Shown here one piece after another: positions 6,718-12,222 of a stretch of DNA of 12,222 nucleotides (the stretch's first letter is position 1; each line of letters opens with the position of its first letter). Where the stretch lies: contig PBOV01000035.1 in NCBI GenBank assembly GCA_002724505.1, forward strand, positions 1 to 12,222, read 5' to 3'. The stretch comes from Rhodospirillaceae bacterium (GTDB lineage: Bacteria; Pseudomonadota; Alphaproteobacteria; MPNO01; UBA2964). The notes below the pieces were generated by a model. The model had not been told where the DNA came from. It ran no database searches and saw only the letters and a program-made list of their open reading frames with translations. The translations under genes and the position numbers were made by a program.

Positions 6718-8736
6718 ATGAACTCACTCATTCAGCTTGAATTGATACGCGAATCTCTCGTTGCCGTGGTCAACGAGATGCGCGCAAATATTATACATTC
6801 ATCCTACGCAGCTATAATATATGAGGGGCACGATTTTTCATGTGCCCTAATGTCTGCGGATGGCCGACAGGTGGCTCAGGGTTTGGCTGATCACCCTATT
6901 CATATTTTCGCTGTACCCTATTCGACGCGCGAGGTGGTAAAGGTCTTTAAAGACGACATCCATGAGGGTGACCTGTTTCTTCACAATGACCCCTACACAG
7001 GGGGAACCCATCTAAATGATGTTTTACTGCTTCATCCCATTTTTCATGATGGAAAATTGGCTCTTTTTGCGGCGATGCGTTGCCATTGGAATGACGTCGG
7101 CGGCATGACGCCAGGGTCTCTTTCCGGCCGGGTAAAAGAAATTTATCAGGAAGGTATTCGTATCACGCCAACGCGGATATGTGAAAAGGGGGTAATGAAT
7201 CAAGCCTTTCTTGATGCGATGTTTAACAATATGCGCGGCCCGGAAGAGCGAATTGGAGATTTTAACGCTATGCTGGGTACCGGTCGGAAGGCGGCGGAAC
7301 ACCTTTAACGGCTTTTTCAGCGCTTCGGAGGTGAAGGGCTACTAGAAGGTGTTGAAACGCTAATTGAGCGTTCGGAACGTCAGATGCGTTCAAGAATTGC
7401 CGACTGCCCTGATGGGGATTATTTTTCTGAAGGTTATATCGAAAGTGATGGATCCAATCCCGAACCCTTAGTTGTTAGGCTCAAGCTGACTATCGATGGA
7501 GATTCCATTCAAGCAGACTTTACCGGTACATCTGCGCAAACCAATGGTCCAACTAATTGCGGGCCGGCGATGGCGTTTAATGCTGTAGGCACAATTGTTA
7601 AAGCTTTCCTTGATCCGAAAACTCCAATTAATAATGGTTCATTTAATCCGATTAGCGTTACGGCCCCTGAGAAGAGTTTTATTAATGCGCGTGAGACTGC
7701 CCCTTGCGGTGGCATGGCAGAGGTTAAATTTCTAATCGATTCTGTTGTTGCAGCGGCTATGGGTCAGGTGGTTCCCGAGATGAGCGTTGGCGATCTCAAG
7801 GGGGGCGCGAACCATATCCATATTGCCGGACCGCGCGAAGGCGGCGGGACATATATTCATTACGAATGGCCAGCTGGAGGTACAGGCGCTTCAGCCGGTG
7901 TGGACGGTAGTAACGCGGTGCGAAGCTATAATGAGGGTGATTTCAACTCGATCCAGTCGGCTGAAACTGTTGAATCACAATACCCTCTGCGCGTCGAACG
8001 CTGCGAGGTAAGGAATGGCGGTTGCGGTGACGGAGCCTTTAGAGGAGGCTTTGGCCTAAGGCGTGATATCAAGGTCCTTGATGAAACTGCAATGCTGTCC
8101 GTCCTTTCTGAAAAAAACGTCATTCCCCCATACGGCGTTGCCGGTGGAAACAACGGAGCCGCTAATCGGTTTGTGGTGGTCCGAAATGGCAAGTTAATCC
8201 AGCCATCCGATGTCCCCGGAAAGGTTTCGGGTTTTGGACTTCAAGCAGGGGACCTTGTCAGAGAGGAGACCGCTGGAGGCGGCGGTTTTGGTGATCCATT
8301 AAACCGCGACCCTGCGTTAGTCGCCGAAGATGTCCGACTTGATTATTTAACCGCTGAACAGGCAGAGGCACGCTACGGGGTCGTCTTTGAAAGTGGAGGC
8401 GGAGTGGATGCCGCATCAACCTCTGCGAGGCGATTGAGTTTGGCTAGTGCGCGTGTAACTGCGACCTTAGAGGCCTCCAATGAAGATGATATCGACGGCT
8501 CGCGCCGCCGCATATCAGTTCCCAGGGCAATGGCGAGTGACCTATGTATTGTCGATGGCGATTTAGTCGAACTTAGAGGCAATGCGATTGCGCCGTTAAG
8601 GGGATGGGCCCGTGTCGTAGATGTCGCCAATAATATCATTTCCTTGGGCCCAACGGGCATGAGACTTTTAGACGCCGATCACGGCGACCAGTTAGAGATA
8701 CGCACCGTTCAGACTGCCCCTGAGGGAGTAGTCTAA
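6718..8736 (+). pseudogene. hyuB: Hydantoinase B / 5-oxoprolinase-type subunit with in-frame TAA at codon 197
   Basis: The frame covers 672 codons. HyuB subunits pair with HyuA to open cyclic amides such as hydantoins or 5-oxoproline with ATP. Conserved stretches: MRANIIHSSYAAIIYEGHDFS, HNDPYTGGTHLNDV, MRCHWNDVGGMTPGS, ETAPCGGMAEVKF, ESQYPLRVERCEVRNGGCGDGAFRGGFG and ETAGGGGFGDPL. Codon 197 (7306-7308) is TAA, but the same frame continues directly with RLFQRFGGEGLLEGV...ERSERQM, the expected HyuB continuation, so this is a nonsense change or sequencing error and not a frameshift. The ancestral residue is uncertain (Leu, Gln, Glu, Lys or Ser are one step away). A possible restart is the Met at 7384, with no clear Shine-Dalgarno site. 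The core ends near residue 558; about 114 further residues form an unusual C-terminal extension. Its stop overlaps the hyuA start (TAATG). Confidence 0.88.
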
Positions 8737-10787
8737 TGAGTGATAATCCACAGCGTTATCTCGTCGGTATTGATGTCGGTGGTACTTTTACTGATATTTT
8801 GTGCCTCGATATTCAAAACCAAAGCCTGCTGTCTGCCAAAACGCCATCACTACCTGGTAAGCAATGGGAGGGCGTTTTAAACGCGTTAAGTGAACTTGGA
8901 ATTAGCGCCGGTGACATAAGGGCTTTCGTGCATGGGACAACTATCGCGACGAATGCGTTACTCGAGCGCAAAGGGGCCAAGACTGCAATGGTGACCACGG
9001 AAGGGTTTCGCGATACGTTGGAGATTGGCCGCACGCGTCGTTTGATTGGCGGCTTGTTCGATATTAAATTTGTGCGTCCGAAGCCGCTTGTTGACAGGCC
9101 GCTAAGGATAGAAGTCCCAGAGAGGACAGCGGCTAATGGAGAAATTCTCAATGAAATAGCCGGCTATGATTTTGAACCGCTTGCAGAACTCCTTAAGGAT
9201 GAAGAAGTAGAAGCTGTTGCTATCGGTTTTGTAAATTCTTATGCAAATAATAAAACGGAGCGCGACGCCTCCGCAGCGCTCGGCAGGTTATTGGATGATG
9301 TTCCCATTTGTTTCTCAACAGATGTCGTGGCTGAACAGGGCGAATTTCATCGTTTTTCCACCTGCGTCTTGAACGCCTACCTTACACCCGTGGTTATAAA
9401 GTACCTTGAGACGCTATCAGAGGAGCTGAATGATAAAGGGGTCAAGGCGCCGGTAAATATTATGGGGTCGAATGGTGGGGCGATGACTTTGCCGCAGGCC
9501 GCTAAGTTTGCTGCTGGAACATTTCTGTCCGGACCCGTGGGTGGCGCCGGTGGCGCAGTCCGAATTTGCGAGATGGCGAATGTTGACGATTGTATAACTT
9601 TTGATATGGGGGGAACCTCCACAGATGTTGCGTTGATCTATCAGCGTACCCCACGGATCAGCCATGACAATCAGATTGATGCCTACCCGCTTCAGGTTCC
9701 GCAGCTTGACATTCACACGATTGGAGCAGGCGGAGGTTCCATAGCTTGGGTTCAAGATGATGGAACCCTGGAAGTGGGACCGCAAAGCGCCGGTGCGCTT
9801 CCAGGACCAGCTTGTTATGGGCGAGGCGGTGAAGAACCTACAATCTCTGACGCGAACCTAATTCTCGGTCGGCTACCAACCGAGCGCACGCTTTCTGGCG
9901 GTTTACGTCTCGATAAAGCAGCATCAGAGGCGGCCTTTATTTCACTATCTAAAAAACTCGGTGATGGGGATATTGTGCAACTCGCTGACGGTGTTCTTAG
10001 GATTGCCGTTGCTAAAATGGCCGGGGCGGTGAGAGAAGTTTCGGTTCATCGTGGTTTTGATCCGCGTGACTTTGCACTGCTGGGTTTCGGTGGCGCTGGG
10101 CCGATGCATGTCTTTCTTGTCGCAGAAGAATTAGCAGTGCCGCAGGTTATCGTGCCAAGGTATCCCGGCCACCTTTCTGCCCTTGGACAGTTGCTCGCAG
10201 ACCAAAGGTTGGACGCTGTGCGGGCCTGGGGCGGCAAGCTCAGCGCGGTTGATCCGGCAGAACTTAGGGGTCCAACTAGTGAGATGAAAACCGTTGCCAG
10301 CAAGACTCTATTGGACGCTGGTTTTGAATCTGAAAGGCAGAAACACACCTTTACGGTTGATATGCGGTATGTCGGGCAATCATTTACTTTGAGTGTATCT
10401 CTAGATGAGAATGCCTCCAGCTGGGATTCTGTGCGTGATGCTTTTGCGCGACGTCATACCGAAACTTTTGGGCATGCCGATGCGAATAATGACGCAGAGA
10501 TAGTTAATATATGGTTAGTCTCACTAGGTGTTGTGGATAAGCCAACACTGGCCTTTAACGGTGGTGACGGAGTTGACGTGATTGTCGAGGAACGGAAGGT
10601 CTGGTTCGGAGATGATTGGACAGACTGTCCAATCTATAATCGAGATCGGATGGAGACAGGATTTTCGTTTGTCGGCCCGGGGATTATCGAGGAGGCCGGC
10701 GGCACCTCAATCGTACCGCCAGGATGGAGAGTAACGGTTTTAGAGGCTGGATCCCTTGATTGTGCTAATCCTCTGGTAGACGTTTAA
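8736..10787 (+). CDS. hyuA: Hydantoinase A / N-methylhydantoinase A (ATP-binding subunit)
   Basis: 683 residues, full length for HyuA/OplaH-N proteins. These ASKHA-fold subunits use ATP to activate a cyclic amide for hydrolysis together with HyuB. Motifs: phosphate-binding VGIDVGGTFTDIL (10-22), AFVHGTTIATNALLERKGA (63-81), TLEIGRTRR (94-102), FLSGPVGGAGGA (263-274), ITFDMGGTSTDVAL (287-300), TIGAGGGSIAWV (328-339), GPACYGRGGEEPTISDAN (357-374), and a C-terminal LLGFGGAGPMHV block near 449-460. The start overlaps the hyuB stop and has GGGAG 7 bases upstream (8724-8728), so the two are translationally coupled. The gene itself is intact, in contrast to its partner HyuB; if the hyuB stop is real, HyuA probably lacks a functional partner. 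Whether the substrate is a hydantoin, oxoproline, imide or other lactam cannot be read from sequence. Confidence 0.94.
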   Translation: MSDNPQRYLVGIDVGGTFTDILCLDIQNQSLLSAKTPSLPGKQWEGVLNALSELGISAGDIRAFVHGTTIATNALLERKGAKTAMVTTEGFRDTLEIGRTRRLIGGLFDIKFVRPKPLVDRPLRIEVPERTAANGEILNEIAGYDFEPLAELLKDEEVEAVAIGFVNSYANNKTERDASAALGRLLDDVPICFSTDVVAEQGEFHRFSTCVLNAYLTPVVIKYLETLSEELNDKGVKAPVNIMGSNGGAMTLPQAAKFAAGTFLSGPVGGAGGAVRICEMANVDDCITFDMGGTSTDVALIYQRTPRISHDNQIDAYPLQVPQLDIHTIGAGGGSIAWVQDDGTLEVGPQSAGALPGPACYGRGGEEPTISDANLILGRLPTERTLSGGLRLDKAASEAAFISLSKKLGDGDIVQLADGVLRIAVAKMAGAVREVSVHRGFDPRDFALLGFGGAGPMHVFLVAEELAVPQVIVPRYPGHLSALGQLLADQRLDAVRAWGGKLSAVDPAELRGPTSEMKTVASKTLLDAGFESERQKHTFTVDMRYVGQSFTLSVSLDENASSWDSVRDAFARRHTETFGHADANNDAEIVNIWLVSLGVVDKPTLAFNGGDGVDVIVEERKVWFGDDWTDCPIYNRDRMETGFSFVGPGIIEEAGGTSIVPPGWRVTVLEAGSLDCANPLVDV

Positions 10788-10789
10788 GG

Positions 10790-11515
10790 ATGGCCATCCT
10801 GCCAACGCGCAGCGTGGGCCTTATTATCTCTGCAGGAAATCGTACGGTTGAACCCTATTTCCGGCAATTCGGCCCTAAAGATTTAGGGTTTTTTGTCACC
10901 CGTATACGGATGGGCTCTGGCGGCGAGAGAACCCTCGATGAAATTGCAAATGATGCAGTTTTAGCAGGCAAGCTTCTTACGGACGCTAAGGTTAATTTAA
11001 TCTGCTTGCAAGGTACGGGAATTATTATGGAACGAGGCCCGTCAGGTGAAGCAGATTTAATATCTTCTATTTGTAAGGCCACAAAGACGCCTACATATAC
11101 TGCAACGCATGCCGTGGTCGAAGCGTTTCGTGCGATGGCGATGCAGCGAATTGTGTTAATCCACCCGCTTGGCGATATCCCAATGCAACGAGAAAAAACT
11201 TATCTTGAAGCATCCGGTTTTTCAGTCATACACGCTGTAGGGCTTGGCCGCCAAGAGCAGTCGGCATTTATTCCTCCGGATACTTGGCTCGACGTAGCTA
11301 GAAATAACGACCACGTTGGCGCCGACGGATTTTTCCTTAGCGGGTCTAATACTACAATGTTTGAGGCTGTCGAGCAGATTGAGAAAGAACTTGGCAAACC
11401 TGTTGTAACCAGCGTTCAGGCATCTCTTTGGGCTGGCGTTCAGAGAGTGCTCGGCGTAGGCAACGCCTATGAAGTCCTTCCCTCAGGCATCGGCAAACTT
11501 TTTCTTGCAGGCTAG
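10790..11515 (+). CDS. Asp/Glu racemase superfamily protein (maleate isomerase / arylmalonate decarboxylase-like)
   Basis: 241 residues, typical of maleate cis-trans isomerase and arylmalonate decarboxylase relatives. Landmarks: N-terminal RSVGLIISAGNRTVEPYFRQ, LICLQGTGIIMERGPSGEAD (70-89) at the first active-site loop, THAVVEAFRAMAMQRIVLIHPLGD (106-129), FFLSGSNTTMFEAVEQIE (181-198) at the second loop, and LGKPVVTSVQASLWAGVQRVLG (201-222). The first loop keeps a cysteine (Cys72), but the second, where relatives have a catalytic Cys in an SC-T/G motif, reads SGSNT and has none. So a classical two-cysteine racemase or isomerase mechanism looks unlikely; a one-cysteine or different chemistry is an inference. 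The ATG comes 2 bases after the hyuA stop, pointing to coupled translation and a role in the hydantoinase-like step, as hydantoin racemases of the same superfamily often accompany HyuA/B. Confidence 0.85.
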   Translation: MAILPTRSVGLIISAGNRTVEPYFRQFGPKDLGFFVTRIRMGSGGERTLDEIANDAVLAGKLLTDAKVNLICLQGTGIIMERGPSGEADLISSICKATKTPTYTATHAVVEAFRAMAMQRIVLIHPLGDIPMQREKTYLEASGFSVIHAVGLGRQEQSAFIPPDTWLDVARNNDHVGADGFFLSGSNTTMFEAVEQIEKELGKPVVTSVQASLWAGVQRVLGVGNAYEVLPSGIGKLFLAG

Positions 11516-11745
11516 GCCGGCAGTATAGCGCCGTCGTTTGTTCGCCTTCGTCGTCAATCACAACCTAAAGCATTATGTTTGCGCCTTCGTCGGATAAACG
11601 GAGGGCGATCGCCCCGCGGGATCACGAGCAGCCCCTGTGACCGGTGAAACATCGCCTCGTTTAAGGCCGTCGCGAATTATCTTACTAACCCCTAGCTGCA
11701 TCGTATCGTCGAGTTTTGGAGAATATATCTGTCATACTCTCCCCC
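11516..11745. other. Convergent intergenic gap with small repeats and palindromes
   Basis: 230 bases between two convergent stops. I see no convincing gene. It holds an 11-base direct repeat CGCCTTCGTCG (11543-11553 and 11582-11592, with similar GTTTG just upstream of each), a perfect 12-base palindrome GGGCGATCGCCC (11603-11614) and an abutting 8-base palindrome CCCGCGGG (11613-11620). None is followed by a T run, so a classical intrinsic terminator is not evident. Confidence 0.35.
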
Positions 11746-12222
11746 TTATAGAAGTCGTGACGGCGCATCTGCCGGGGGCGTCACATCGAAAGCATTTGCG
11801 GTGCAGCAGGTCATTGTGAACGCCCCAATTCTTGCCACTAAAGCAACGAGCTCGACTTCGGAATATGCCTCCTCGGCCGTGGCATATGTTTCGCTGCTAA
11901 TCTCTTTGTTTTCAAGCATTTGTTTGGCAATTTCATAGGCGAGCATTTCACGTATGTCGGTAATAGGTGGTTTTTCTTGCGCGTTTATTGCGTCAATAAT
12001 TTCCTGCTCCAGGCCGATCTTTAGGGCACTCCGAACCTGAACCGCCCAAGGGTATTTTGCGCCCCAGAACCGAGCGATTGTAAGGATCGCAATTTGTTGT
12101 TCGCGTTTTGTCAGCGGAATGTGAGCGAGGCTGGTGCCTACCTCCTGTGTTGTCCGCATTAATTCAGGAATACGAATATAGGCAAAGTATGGTCCACCGA
12201 GGGGTCTGCCGGCTTCCTTTGC
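11746..12222 (-). CDS. Carboxymuconolactone decarboxylase-like (AhpD-like fold) protein, N-terminus cut by window edge
   Basis: 158 codons are visible plus the TAA at 11746-11748. A Met lies at 12157-12159, but the frame stays open to the right edge and the preceding 21 residues contain GGPYFAYIRIPEL, the normal start region of this family, so the true start is outside the window. The helical family blocks follow: PLTKREQQIAILTIARFW, ALKIGLEQEIIDAI, EMLAYEIAKQML, EVELVALVARIGAFTM and a NAFDVTPPAD terminus. The CxxC pair of AhpD is absent, and the usual E-W-x-x-H stretch reads YPWAVQ. Members of this clade occur in many aromatic-degradation clusters but few have a defined reaction. It is convergent to the racemase-like gene and therefore belongs to a separate transcript entering from the right. 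The function in this pathway is unknown. Confidence 0.8.
   Translation of the reverse strand, partial: AKEAGRPLGGPYFAYIRIPELMRTTQEVGTSLAHIPLTKREQQIAILTIARFWGAKYPWAVQVRSALKIGLEQEIIDAINAQEKPPITDIREMLAYEIAKQMLENKEISSETYATAEEAYSEVELVALVARIGAFTMTCCTANAFDVTPPADAPSRLL

Noticed and set aside
4382..7308. Reassigned TAA codon (alternative genetic code).
   Set aside because: TAA is the real final stop of most genes in the window, at positions matching family C-termini or tight gene junctions, so general reassignment is not supported.
7384..8736. Treating the two hyuB pieces as two separate natural genes.
   Set aside because: The family domain is continuous through the TAA, the 75 bases after it encode expected HyuB residues before the next Met, and no clear ribosome binding site precedes 7384.
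11573..11701. A 42-codon minus-strand open frame in the convergent gap.
   Set aside because: It lacks a recognisable domain, and I found no supporting ribosome binding site or homology; length is within chance.

Overview
The window looks like a catabolic gene cluster from a proteobacterium, most likely an alphaproteobacterium. That placement is an inference from the family mix (hydantoinase/oxoprolinase pair, Pht5-like decarboxylase, aryl-CoA ligase, amidases) and from the tight, translationally coupled operons with purine-rich ribosome binding sites. No RNA gene, transposase, integrase or CRISPR array is visible, and no regulator gene lies inside the window.

Layout. (1) Positions 1-2095, minus strand: a Pht5-like (4,5-dihydroxyphthalate decarboxylase family) gene, followed 28 bases later by amidase 1, whose C-terminus runs off the left edge. 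(2) Position 2266-3435, plus strand: an amidohydrolase-2 (ACMSD-like TIM-barrel) gene, divergent from the Pht5-like gene. (3) Positions 3446-6608, minus strand: an aryl-CoA ligase of the 2-aminobenzoate/benzoate-CoA ligase type, followed by amidase 2. (4) Positions 6718-11515, plus strand: hydantoinase B (HyuB), hydantoinase A (HyuA) and an Asp/Glu-racemase / maleate-isomerase / arylmalonate-decarboxylase superfamily gene, overlapping or nearly touching. (5) After a 230-base convergent gap, a carboxymuconolactone-decarboxylase-like gene on the minus strand runs off the right edge.

How the genes could cooperate (inference). HyuA/HyuB enzymes open cyclic amides or imides with ATP. Racemase-superfamily proteins often accompany them. 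Amidases release ammonia or an amine from the open product. The CoA ligase activates a carboxylic acid, probably aromatic. The Pht5-like and amidohydrolase-2 proteins are candidate decarboxylases or C-C hydrolases. Together this suggests breakdown of a nitrogen-containing cyclic or aromatic compound; the substrate cannot be named from sequence.

The most striking feature is that two otherwise intact genes each carry one in-frame TAA with the reading frame preserved on both sides. In amidase 2 the TAA sits exactly where the catalytic nucleophile serine should be (codon 185, 24 residues after the cis-serine of the GGSS motif). In hyuB it is codon 197 of 672. TAA is also the genuine stop of most genes here, so recoding is unlikely. 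Gene decay or base-call error are the main explanations.
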